Of a DNA stretch of 64,000 nt, positions 32,883 to 45,000 are shown piece after piece. Source of the DNA: Siphonodentalium dalli (lineage: Eukaryota > Mollusca > Scaphopoda > Gadilida > Siphonodentaliidae). The stretch is taken from positions 45,119,549 to 45,183,548 of the forward strand of contig CP136067.1 of the NCBI GenBank assembly GCA_032622095.1, written 5' to 3'. The notes under the pieces are model-generated. The model did not search any database and was not told where the DNA came from. It worked only from the letters and a program-made list of their open reading frames with translations. Numbering within the stretch: the stretch's first letter is position 1; every line of letters starts with the position of its first letter. Position numbers and translations under genes: made by a program.

Positions 32883-35800
32883 GTCACACAGGCTCTCTCA
32901 AACGACGTTCAAAAAGTAACACAGGCTCTCTCAAACGACGTTCAAAAAGTAACACAGGCTCTCTCAAACGACGTTCAAAAAGTAACACAGGCTCTCTCAA
33001 ACGACGTTCAAAAAGTAACACAGGCTCTCTCAAACGACGTTCAAAAAGTCACACAGGCTCTCTCAAACGACGTTCAAAAAGTAACACAGGCTCTCTCAAA
33101 CGACGTTCAAAAAGTAACACAGGCTCTCTCAAACGACGTTCAAAAAGTCACACAGGATCTCTCAAACGACGTTCAAAAAGTAACACAGGCTCTCTCAAAC
33201 GACGTTAAAAAAATCACACAGGCTCTCTCAAACGACGTTCAAAAAGACACACAGGATCTCTCAAACGACGTTCAAAAAGTCACACAGGCTCTCTCAAACG
33301 ACGTTCAAAAAGTAACACAGGCTCTCTCAAACGACGTTCAAAAAGTCACACAGGCTCTCTCAAACGACGTTCAAAAAGTAACACAGGCTCCCTCAAACGA
33401 CGTTCAAAAAGTAACACAGGCTCTCTCAAACGACGTTCAAAAAGTCACACAGGATCTCTCAAACGACGTTCAAAAAGTAACACAGGCTCTCTCAAACGAC
33501 GTTAAAAAAATCACACAGGCTCTCTCAAACGACGTTCAAAAAGTCACACAGGCTCTCTCAAACGACGTTCAAAAAGTCACACAGGCTCTCTCAAACGACG
33601 TTCAAAAAGTAACACAGGCTCTCTCAAACGACGTTCAAAAAGTAACACAGGCTCTCTCAAACGACGTTCAAAAAGTAACACAGGCTCTCTCAAACGACGT
33701 TCAAAAAGTAACACAGGCTCTCTCAAACGACGTTCAAAAAGTCACACAGGCTCTCTCAAACGACGTTCAAAAAGTCACACAGGCTCTCTCAAACGACGTT
33801 CAAAAAGTCACACAGGCTCTCTCAAACGACGTTCAAAAAGTCACACAGGATCTCTCAAACGACGTTCAAAAAGACACACAGGCTCTCTCAAACGACGTTC
33901 AAAAAGTAACACAGGCTCTCTCAAACGACGTTCAAAAAGTAACACAGGCTCTCTCAAACGACGTTCAAAAAGTCACACAGGCTCTCTCAAACGACGTTCA
34001 AAAAGTCACACAGGCTCTCTCAAACGACGTTCAAAAAGTCACACAGGATCTCTCAAACGACGTTCAAAAAGTCACACAGGCTCTCTCAAACGACGTTCAA
34101 AAAGTCACACAGGCTCTCTCAAACGACGTTCAAAAAGTCACACAGGCTCTCTCAAACGACGTTCAAAAAGTCACACAGGCTCTCTCAAACGACGTTCAAA
34201 AAGTCACACAGGCTCTCTCAAACGACGTTCAAAAAGTCACACAGGATCTCTCAAACGACGTTCAAAAAGTAACACAGGCTCTCTCAAACGACGTTAAAAA
34301 AATCACACAGGCTCTCTCAAACGACGTTCAAAAAGACACACAGGATCTCTCAAACGACGTTCAAAAAGTCACACAGGCTCTCTCAAACGACGTTCAAAAA
34401 GTAACACAGGCTCTCTCAAACGACGTTCAAAAAGTAACACAGGCTCTCTCAAACGACGTTCAAAAAGTAACACAGGCTCTCTCAAACGACGTTCAAAAAG
34501 TAACACAGGCTCTCTCAAACGACGTTCAAAAAGTCACACAGGATCTCTCAAACGACGTTCAAAAAGTAACACAGGCTCTCTCAAACGACGTTAAAAAAAT
34601 CACACAGGCTCTCTCAAACGACGTTCAAAAAGACACACAGGATCTCTCAAACGACGTTCAAAAAGTCACACAGGCTCTCTCAAACGACGTTCAAAAAGTA
34701 ACACAGGCTCTCTCAAACGACGTTCAAAAAGTAACACAGGCTCTCTCAAACGACGTTCAAAAAGTAACACAGGCTCTCTCAAACGACGTTCAAAAAGTAA
34801 CACAGGCTCTCTCAAACGACGTTCAAAAAGTCACACAGGATCTCTCAAACGACGTTCAAAAAGTAACACAGGCTCTCTCAAACGACGTTAATAAAATCAC
34901 ACAGGCTCTCTCAAACGACGTTCAAAAAGTCACACAGGCTCTCTCAAACGACGTTCAAAAAGTCACACAGGCTCTCTCAAACGACGTTCAAAAAGTAACA
35001 CAGGCTCTCTCAAACGACGTTCAAAAAGTCACACAGGCTCTCTCAATCGACGTTCAAAAAGTCACACAGGCTCTCTCAAACGACGTTCAAAAAGTCACAC
35101 AGGCTCTCTCAAACGACGTTCAAAAAGTAACACAGGCTCTCTCAAACGACGTTCAAAAAGTAACACAGGCTCTCTCAAACGACGTTCAAAAAGTCACACA
35201 GGATCTCTCAAACGACGTTCAAAAAGTAACACAGGCTCTCTCAAACGACGTTAAAAAAATCACACAGGCTCTCTCAAACGACGTTCAAAAAGACACACAG
35301 GATCTCTCAAACGACGTTCAAAAAGTCACACAGGCTCTCTCAAACGACGTTCAAAAAGTAACACAGGCTCTCTCAAACGACGTTCAAAAAGTAACACAGG
35401 CTCTCTCAAACGACGTTCAAAAAGTAACACAGGCTCTCTCAAACGACGTTCAAAAAGTCACACAGGATCTCTCAAACGACGTTCAAAAAGTAACACAGGC
35501 TCTCTCAAACGACGTTAAAAAAATCACACAGGCTCTCTCAAACGACGTTCAAAAAGACACACAGGATCTCTCAAACGACGTTCAAAAAGTCACACAGGCT
35601 CTCTCAAACGACGTTCAAAAAGTCACACAGGCTCTCTCAATCGACGTTCAAAAAGTCACACAGGCTCTCTCAAACGACGTTCAAAAAGTCACACAGGCTC
35701 TCTCAAACGACGTTCAAAAAGTCACACAGGCTCTCTCAAACGACGTTCAAAAAGTAACACAGGCTCTCTCAAACGACGTTCAAAAAGTAACACAGGCTCT

Positions 35801-38800
35801 CTCAAACGACGTTCAAAAAGTCACACAGGATCTCTCAAACGACGTTCAAAAAGTAACACAGGCTCTCTCAAACGACGTTCAAAAAGTCACACAGGATCTC
35901 TCAAACGACGTTCAAAAAGTAACACAGGCTCTCTCAAACGACGTTAAAAAAATCACACAGGCTCTCTCAAACGACGTTCAAAAAGACACACAGGATCTCT
36001 CAAACGACGTTCAAAAAGTCACACAGGCTCTCTCAAACGACGTTCAAAAAGTAACACAGGCTCTCTCAAACGACGTTCAAAAAGTAACACAGGCTCTCTC
36101 AAACGACGTTCAAAAAGTAACACAGGCTCTCTCAATCGACGTTCAAAAAGTAACACAGGCTCTCTCAATCGACGTTCAAAAAGTCACACAGGCTCTCTCA
36201 AACGACGTTCAAAAAGTCACACAGGCTCTCTCAAACGACGTTCAAAAAGTAACACAGGCTCTCTCAAACGACGTTCAAAAAGTAACACAGGCTCTCTCAA
36301 ACGACGTTCAAAAAGTCACACAGGCTCTCTCAAACGACGTTCAAAAAGTCACACAGGATCTCTCAAACGACGTTCAAAAAGTAACACAGGCTCTCTCAAA
36401 CGACGTTCAAAAAGTCACACAGGATCGCTCAAACGACGTTCAAAAAGTAACACAGGCTCTCTCAAACGACGTTAAAAAAATCACACAGGCTCTCTCAAAC
36501 GACGTTCAAAAAGACACACAGGATCTCTCAAACGACGTTCAAAAAGTCACACAGGCTCTCTCAAACGACGTTCAAAAAGTAACACAGGCTCTCTCAAACG
36601 ACGTTCAAAAAGTAACACAGGCTCTCTCAAACGACGTTCAAAAAGTAACACAGGCTCTCTCAAACGACGTTCAAAAAGTCACACAGGATCTCTCAAACGA
36701 CGTTCAAAAAGTAACACAGGCTCTCTCAAACGACGTTAAAAAAATCACACAGGCTCTCTCAAACGACGTTCAAAAAGACACACAGGATCTCTCAAACGAC
36801 GTTCAAAAAGTCACACAGGCTCTCTCAAACGACGTTCAAAAAGTAACACAGGCTCTCTCAAACGACGTTCAAAAAGTCACACAGGCTCTCTCAAACGACG
36901 TTCAAAAAGTAACACAGGCTCTCTCAAACGACGTTCAAAAAATCACACAGGCTCTCTCAAACGACGTTCAAAAAGACACACAGGATCTCTCAAACGACGT
37001 TCAAAAAGTCACACAGGCTCTCTCAAACGACGTTCAAAAAGTAACACAGGCTCTCTCAAACGACGTTCAAAAAATCACACAGGCTCTCTCAAACGACGTT
37101 CAAAAAGTCACACAGGCTCTCTCAAACGACGTTCAAAAAGTAACACAGGCTCTCTCAAACGACGTTCAAAAAGTCACACAGGCTCTCTCAATCGACGTTC
37201 AAAAAGTCACACAGGCTCTCTCAAACGACGTTCAAAAAGTCACACAGGCTCTCTCAAACGACGTTCAAAAAGTAACACAGGCTCTCTCAAACGACGTTCA
37301 AAAAGTAACACAGGCTCTCTCAAACGACGTTCAAAAAGTCACACAGGATCTCTCAAACGACGTTCAAAAAGTAACACAGGCTCTCTCAAACGACGTTCAA
37401 AAAGTAACACAGGCTCTCTCAAACGACGTTCAAAAAGTAACACAGGCTCTCTCAAACGACGTTCAAAAAGTCACACAGGATCTCTCAAACGACGTTCAAA
37501 AAGTCACACAGGCTCTCTCAAACGACGTTCAAAAAGTAACACAGGCTCTCTCAAACGACGTTAAAAAAATCACACAGGCTCTCTCAAACGACGTTCAAAA
37601 AGACACACAGGATCTCTCAAACGACGTTCAAAAAGTCACACAGGCTCTCTCAAACGACGTTCAAAAAGTAACACAGGCTCTCTCAAACGACGTTCAAAAA
37701 GTAACACAGGCTCTCTCAAACGACGTTCAAAAAGTAACACAGGCTCTCTCAAACGACGTTCAAAAAGTCACACAGGATCTCTCAAACGACGTTCAAAAAG
37801 TAACACAGGCTCTCTCAAACGACGTTAAAAAAATCACACAGGCTCTCTCAAACGACGTTCAAAAAGACACACAGGATCTCTCAAACGACGTTCAAAAAGT
37901 CACACAGGCTCTCTCAAACGACGTTCAAAAAGTCACACAGGCTCTCTCAATCGACGTTCAAAAAGTCACACAGGCTCTCTCAAACGACGTTCAAAAAGTC
38001 ACACAGGCTCTCTCAAACGACGTTCAAAAAGTCACACAGGCTCTCTCAAACGACGTTCAAAAAGTAACACAGGCTCTCTCAAACGACGTTCAAAAAGTAA
38101 CACAGGCTCTCTCAAACGACGTTCAAAAAGTCACACAGGATCTCTCAAACGACGTTCAAAAAGTAACACAGGCTCTCTCAAACGACGTTCAAAAAGTCAC
38201 ACAGGATCTCTCAAACGACGTTCAAAAAGTAACACAGGCTCTCTCAAACGACGTTAAAAAAATCACACAGGCTCTCTCAAACGACGTTCAAAAAGACACA
38301 CAGGATCTCTCAAACGACGTTCAAAAAGTCACACAGGCTCTCTCAAACGACGTTCAAAAAGTAACACAGGCTCTCTCAAACGACGTTCAAAAAGTAACAC
38401 AGGCTCTCTCAAACGACGTTCAAAAAGTAACACAGGCTCTCTCAATCGACGTTCAAAAAGTAACACAGGCTCTCTCAATCGACGTTCAAAAAGTCACACA
38501 GGCTCTCTCAAACGACGTTCAAAAAGTCACACAGGCTCTCTCAAACGACGTTCAAAAAGTAACACAGGCTCTCTCAAACGACGTTCAAAAAGTAACACAG
38601 GCTCTCTCAAACGACGTTCAAAAAGTCACACAGGCTCTCTCAAACGACGTTCAAAAAGTCACACAGGATCTCTCAAACGACGTTCAAAAAGTAACACAGG
38701 CTCTCTCAAACGACGTTCAAAAAGTCACACAGGATCGCTCAAACGACGTTCAAAAAGTAACACAGGCTCTCTCAAACGACGTTAAAAAAATCACACAGGC

Positions 38801-41777
38801 TCTCTCAAACGACGTTCAAAAAGACACACAGGATCTCTCAAACGACGTTCAAAAAGTCACACAGGCTCTCTCAAACGACGTTCAAAAAGTAACACAGGCT
38901 CTCTCAAACGACGTTCAAAAAGTAACACAGGCTCTCTCAAACGACGTTCAAAAAGTAACACAGGCTCTCTCAAACGACGTTCAAAAAGTCACACAGGATC
39001 TCTCAAACGACGTTCAAAAAGTAACACAGGCTCTCTCAAACGACGTTAAAAAAATCACACAGGCTCTCTCAAACGACGTTCAAAAAGACACACAGGATCT
39101 CTCAAACGACGTTCAAAAAGTCACACAGGCTCTCTCAAACGACGTTCAAAAAGTAACACAGGCTCTCTCAAACGACGTTCAAAAAGTCACACAGGCTCTC
39201 TCAAACGACGTTCAAAAAGTAACACAGGCTCTCTCAAACGACGTTCAAAAAATCACACAGGCTCTCTCAAACGACGTTCAAAAAGACACACAGGATCTCT
39301 CAAACGACGTTCAAAAAGTCACACAGGCTCTCTCAAACGACGTTCAAAAAGTAACACAGGCTCTCTCAAACGACGTTCAAAAAATCACACAGGCTCTCTC
39401 AAACGACGTTCAAAAAATCACACAGGCTCTCTCAAACGACGTTCAAAAAGTAACACAGGCTCTCTCAAACGACGTTCAAAAAATCACACAGGCTCTCTCA
39501 AACGACGTTCAAAAAGACACACAGGCTCTCTCAAACGACGTTCAAAAAGTAACACAGGCTCTCTCAAACGACGTTCAAAAAATCACACAGGCTCTCTCAA
39601 ACGACGTTCAAAAAGACACACAGGCTCTCTCAAACGACGTTCAAAAAGTAACACAGGCTCTCTCAAACGACGTTCAAAAAATCACACAGGCTCTCTCAAA
39701 CGACGTTCAAAAAGACACACAGGCTCTCTCAAACGACGTTCAAAAAGTAACACAGGCTCTCTCAAACGACGTTCAAAAAGTCACACAGGATCTCTCAAAC
39801 GACGTTCAAAAAGTAACACAGGCTCTCTCAAACGACGTTAAAAAAATCACACAGGCTCTCTCAAACGACGTTCAAAAAGACACACAGGATCTCTCAAACG
39901 ACGTTCAAAAAGTCACACAGGCTCTCTCAAACGACGTTCAAAAAGTAACACAGGCTCTCTCAAACGACGTTCAAAAAGTAACACAGGCTCTCTCAAACGA
40001 CGTTCAAAAAGTAACACAGGCTCTCTCAAACGACGTTCAAAAAGTCACACAGGATCTCTCAAACGACGTTCAAAAAGTAACACAGGCTCTCTCAAACGAC
40101 GTTAAAAAAATCACACAGGCTCTCTCAAACGACGTTCAAAAAGACACACAGGATCTCTCAAACGACGTTCAAAAAGTCACACAGGCTCTCTCAAACGACG
40201 TTCAAAAAGTAACACAGGCTCTCTCAAACGACGTTCAAAAAGTCACACAGGCTCTCTCAAACGACGTTCAAAAAGTAACACAGGCTCTCTCAAACGACGT
40301 TCAAAAAATCACACAGGCTCTCTCAAACGACGTTCAAAAAGACACACAGGATCTCTCAAACGACGTTCAAAAAGTCACACAGGCTCTCTCAAACGACGTT
40401 CAAAAAGTAACACAGGCTCTCTCAAACGACGTTCAAAAAATCACACAGGCTCTCTCAAACGACGTTCAAAAAATCACACAGGCTCTCTCAAACGACGTTC
40501 AAAAAGTAACACAGGCTCTCTCAAACGACGTTCAAAAAATCACACAGGCTCTCTCAAACGACGTTCAAAAAGTAACACAGGCTCTCTCAAACGACGTTCA
40601 AAAAATCACACAGGCTCTCTCAAACGACGTTCAAAAAGACACACAGGATCTCTCAAACGACGTTCAAAAAGTCACACAGGCTCTCTCAAACGACGTTCAA
40701 AAAGTAACACAGGCTCTCTCAAACGACGTTCAAAAAGTAACACAGGCTCTCTCAAACGACGTTCAAAAAGTAACACAGGCTCTCTCAAACGACGTTCAAA
40801 AAGTAACACAGGCTCTCTCAAACGACGTTCAAAAAGTAACACAGGCTCTCTCAAACGACGTTCAAAAAGTAACACAGGCTCTCTCAAACGACGTTCAAAA
40901 AGTAACACAGGCTCTCTCAAACGACGTTCAAAAAGTCACACAGGCTCTCTCAAACGACGTTCAAAAAGTCACACAGGATCTCTCAAACGACGTTCAAAAA
41001 GTCACACAGGCTCTCTCAAACGACGTTCAAAAAGTAACACAGGCTCTCTCAAACGACGTTCAAAAAGTCACACAGGCTCTCTCAAACGACGTTCAAAAAG
41101 TAACACAGGCTCTCTCAAACGACGTTCAAAAAATCACACAGGCTCTCTCAAACGACGTTCAAAAAGACACACAGGCTCTCTCAAACGACGTTCAAAAAGT
41201 CACACAGGCTCTCTCAAACGACGTTCAAAAAGACACACAGGCTCTCTCAAACGACGTTCAAAAAGTCACACAGGCTCTCTCAAACGACGTTCAAAAAGTC
41301 ACACAGGCTCTCTCAAACGACGTTCAAAAAGACACACAGGATCTCTCAAACGACGTTCAAAAAGTCACACAGGCTCTCTTAAACGACGTTCAAAAAGTAA
41401 CACAGGCTCTCTCAAACGACGTTCAAAAAATCACACAGGCTCTCTCAAACGACGTTCAAAAAGACACACAGGATCTCTCAAACGACGTTCAAAAAGACAC
41501 ACAGGATCTCTCAAACGACGTTCAAAAAGTCACACAGGCTCTCTCAAACGACGTTCAAAAAGACACACAGGATCTCTCAAACGACGTTCAAAAAGTCACA
41601 CAGGCTCTCTCAAACGACGTTCAAAAAGACACACAGGATCTCAAACGACGTTCAAAAAGACACGCAGGATCTCCCGAAATGCGCAAAAAGTCACACAGGC
41701 TCTCTCAAACGACGTTCAAAAAGACACGCAGGATCTCCCGAAATGTGCAAAAAATCACACAGCATCTCGAAATATAA
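32835..41777 (+). other. 2,980-codon open frame across the satellite
   Basis: The frame starts MVSCKKTPRISQNVQK in the array edge and stays open through every 33-bp monomer as VTQALSNDVQK with substitutions (A to D, V to D or I, Q to K, N to I). Since 33 is a multiple of three, an open monomer gives an open array without selection, and most variants are non-synonymous. Hydrophobic residues at positions 1, 5 and 9 give 4-4-3 spacing, as in hendecad coiled coils. There is no promoter, signal peptide or unique domain. I consider translation unproven and unlikely but testable. Confidence 0.2.
32845..41772 (+). repeat. 33-bp satellite, array 2 (about 265 monomers)
   Basis: Homogeneous 33-bp monomers run from 32,883 to about 41,640, flanked on both sides by 31-bp relatives (left edge near 32,846-32,882, right edge near 41,640-41,772). 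Each monomer contains AAACGACGTTC with two CpGs. Higher-order structure is clear: diagnostic variants repeat at offsets of 2,310 bp (70 monomers) and 1,056 bp (32 monomers), indicating block duplication by unequal exchange. Edges older than the core is the usual pattern of a satellite. Confidence 0.97.
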
Positions 41778-42167
41778 CAGAAAAACGAGATAATAGATAT
41801 GATCGTCTGCTAATTAATATTATAATAAGTATTTCTTTTTGATCGGAGTGTAATATCAACATAATTTGAATGGGCACTGAGTTTCACTGGCATCATAGTT
41901 CCGCAATCCTTGAATCGACTTGCTGGGTGACCTTTTGCACATTTGGTAGATCACACGTGTCGTTTTACACGTTAGACGATCTCGGGTGTCTTTTTTGCTC
42001 GAAACCATGGGACAATGACCAATTCAGCCGTACTTTTGGCCCGAAACAACACATTTAAAAACATATACTGCACGCATGGTGTGAAAATCAAACTGTTTAA
42101 AATTACTTTTAACGTATATTTTTGGCCTGAAACTTCCAATGTCAGACACAAAATAAAATTCCAATTA
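41773..42167. other. Stretch without recognised gene
   Basis: Single-copy-looking flank on the right of the satellite. Short frames only. Confidence 0.4.
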
Positions 42168-42378
42168 AAAGTACTCAATCCGATCAGACGCTCCTAAATT
42201 ACTATTTCTTTGGCTTCGGGGGTAACACATATATGATTCGAGTCGAGGAACCCACCATTCAACGCTCAGAGTGATCAGATATCGATTTTTGAAGTTTGTT
42301 ATTTCTCGAGATCTGCAGTAATAAGTGGCCCGGAAACACGTGGATGAAGATGGATAACTCTAAAATCAAGTGGTAACA
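42168..42378 (+). repeat. Dispersed repeat family II (partial copy)
   Basis: AAAGTACTCAATCCGATCAG, GGCTTCGGGGGTAA, GATTCGAGTCGAGGAACCCA and ATGAAGATGGATAACTCTAA match the copies at 9672 and 62,980. Non-coding. Confidence 0.7.
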
Positions 42379-43916
42379 ATAACCACTTGATATTAGAGTT
42401 AGTTCAGAAATTTAAACAAAATTTTATGTCAACCGATTAAATTCATATCCGATATGTGGACCTTTCACAACAATTTCGCAGTCATCTGTCCGGTATTGAA
42501 CCAGTCTGCATTAATCTGCTGCAAACTTTTTCAAATGAACGATTTCAATTTTTTTTCTCGCTTACATTCTAACAAATGATACCTTGGGTGATGGTTAATG
42601 CATTGCCGGGCATCTGAATAATTTATAAAGGTTAATTCTGAACGCTTTTGTCGAGGTGGTGATTTGTCCGGTTAAGGACTTTTTTATGATGAGTATATAA
42701 CAAGTGCATTTTTCATGCTGTAAACATGCCTAAACCATGAATAGATATTCAATTATGAGTCTCATTTATGTGGTACATGCCATATTGGTACAAAAGTAAT
42801 CAGAAAAAAGATGTGTTGTTTATCGTTTTATTGACTAGTTTTAATAGCACGAAATTAGCATATATCAATTTCTGTTTTTGTGTCAGACACAACGTGAATT
42901 ACAACTGTTATAGTTAAAATATGGATTTTACTATTTCATAAATTTGACACAGAAGATATGAACATGAAGTTGGATGTTACCTGATGTTATTGGAATAATT
43001 AAAAGTGATATAACAAATTAATTAGTACCATGCAAATCACTATTAAAAAGTGGAATACTTAATCCAAAATGTTTTGTGGTATCTAGCTATAAGCTAGCAG
43101 TTGGATTAAGAATTTTGATTGCTGAAACATTTTGTATGAACTGACAGAACAATAGTTCCGAGAGGCGGGGGGTCGTTGCCAGGGTAGCATACCGGCATGT
43201 CTCCTTTAAATTTAAGGAGTGGTTGTGATAATGAACATGTTTATGACTGAAATTTCACAAGGGTTTGTCTCTGGTCAATGTACAGTACCAAGATACATGC
43301 ATGCATTAGAGGTGGAGTAAGGATGGCATGTAGGGCTAGCGGAACAGATTACGAATTAATAACAGCCCACGTATGAAATACAAAAGTGAAAATTAACATA
43401 CTGATTCAAAAGTAGAATGGTGGATATTGGTAGGTTATCAAAATCTTGAAAGAGGTCGTCTCTGGAAAAACAAAAATCCATTGCCCTTGATGCTTCAGGT
43501 ACTCCTCCTACATACCGGTATATACCTCAATAGCAGCCAACTGAGCCAAACCACACATATGCAGGGTCAAATATTCAATGCCTGAAAGCTATATAGACAC
43601 AGATTTGACCACAAGTCAGATACTCAGAAAACAACGTTTGAATTTATTGTTATTAAATTTATGTGTATTACAAGTATCATCTTATGTGTTCATTATTATT
43701 AGTAATGTGTTGCTTATTATTTCATATCATCAAATAAATAAATTATTATCTTAAACAACGTTTCTGTTATATATGGGACCCGCTTCTCTTTATTCCAACT
43801 GTGGCCATTCAGACACCCTCACATACACAAACTAATACCTAAACATAAACACTCGCAGCCACCCCTCATACACACATGTAGACTCATAGTGAAAGAAATA
43901 AACCAAATAGCCTGCA
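42379..43916. other. Stretch without recognised gene
   Basis: AT-rich; no domain or strong repeat recognised. A small inverted pair (CTAGCTATAAGCTAG) lies near 43,083-43,098. Confidence 0.4.
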
Positions 43917-44439
43917 CCTACAGGGGTGTCAGACCGATTTTCCGAAGACCTATTACTACGAAGGCCCACAACTCCGAAGACCCGATTCTCCGACGGCCCA
44001 TAACTCCGAAGATCCGATTCTCCGACGGCCCATAACTCCGAAGATCCTTTTCTCCGACGGCCCATAACTCCGAAGATCCGATTCTCCGAAAGCCCATAAC
44101 TCCGAATGGCCGATTTTCCGAAGACCTATAACTCCGAAGACCTATAACTCCGAAGGGCCGATTCTCCGAAGATCTATAACTCCGAAGGCCCGATTCTCCG
44201 ACGGCCCATAACTCCGAAGGTCCGATTCTCCGAAGATTTTGTTTTATCGGGGTATTATAGTTTAATAAATAGTGTACAGTCCTGTGACGAAGCCAATGGG
44301 TCCCAAAATTCCTACTGCCCCATTAAACCTCTACTTGCTATTTCAGACAATATGGGCCCCTACCAAAACATGTCCAATGTCATGTAAACGCCCGGAAATC
44401 GTTCATGGGGCATCAAAATATTCAAAATTTTCCACCCCC

Positions 44440-44500
44440 CCCCCCACCTAAATGGGAATCCTGGCCCGCCACCTAAATGGGAATCCTGGCCCGCCACTGA
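44440..44500 (+). repeat. Short direct repeat in foldback B core
   Basis: CACCTAAATGGGAATCCTGG plus CCCGC occurs twice back to back after a poly-C run. Confidence 0.7.
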
Positions 44501-44823
44501 CTATACACCAGATACTATAACGTTACGTTGGCCCATGAGATGCCAGAGTAAAATGTACAGGGGTGAACGGGGAAGAACTTGTCCTTTTTCGTATATAAAA
44601 TGAACTTGATTGCATCAAATCACCCCAATGCAGTCGGATGTGCATTGTTTAATCATATTAATGGTATTAAGACGTACATTGTGGCAAAAATAATTGTATT
44701 TCTTACATAAATTTAAGCATTCTGTGGAAAATTAAGGCTTGTCGCACTCTACTGGTTGTGTAGATATCACCTTATCATAATACATAGTTAACGTGTCCAA
44801 TATATGAGGGCCCCTTCCCCCCT

Positions 44824-45000
44824 TTTCGTACGCCGGATTCCACCCATTTTTGACCTGTACGCCGGATTCCAGATGTCAATTTGAAGCTGGACGCCGGATT
44901 CCAGGGTTAATTTGAAACTGGACGCCGGATTCCAGTGTCAATTTGAAGCTGGACGCCGGATTCCATGGTAAATTTGAAACTGGATTCCGGATTCCAGGGG
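44824..45000 (+). repeat. 31-bp minisatellite in foldback B core
   Basis: Five or so units built on GACGCCGGATTCCAG followed by AATTTGAAACTG, ending in a G run near 44,997-45,007. Confidence 0.75.

Noticed and set aside
32813-33208. 131-codon frame in a second phase of the satellite (repeat of SLKRRSKSNTG)
   Set aside because: It closes at the first GTTAAAAAA variant monomer and is a shifted reading of the same repeat.
40672-40920. Minus-strand frame in the satellite (LREPVLLFERR repeat)
   Set aside because: It exists only where monomers carry the GTAAC variant; the common GTCAC variant introduces a stop.
28750-41777. CRISPR-like regular repeats
   Set aside because: Monomers are contiguous 33-bp tandem units with no unique spacers, and the DNA is eukaryotic.
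41640-41777. Change of reading phase at the right end of the satellite frame as a true C-terminal domain
   Set aside because: It is explained by 31-bp edge monomers and a two-base loss near 41,640 that shift the phase.
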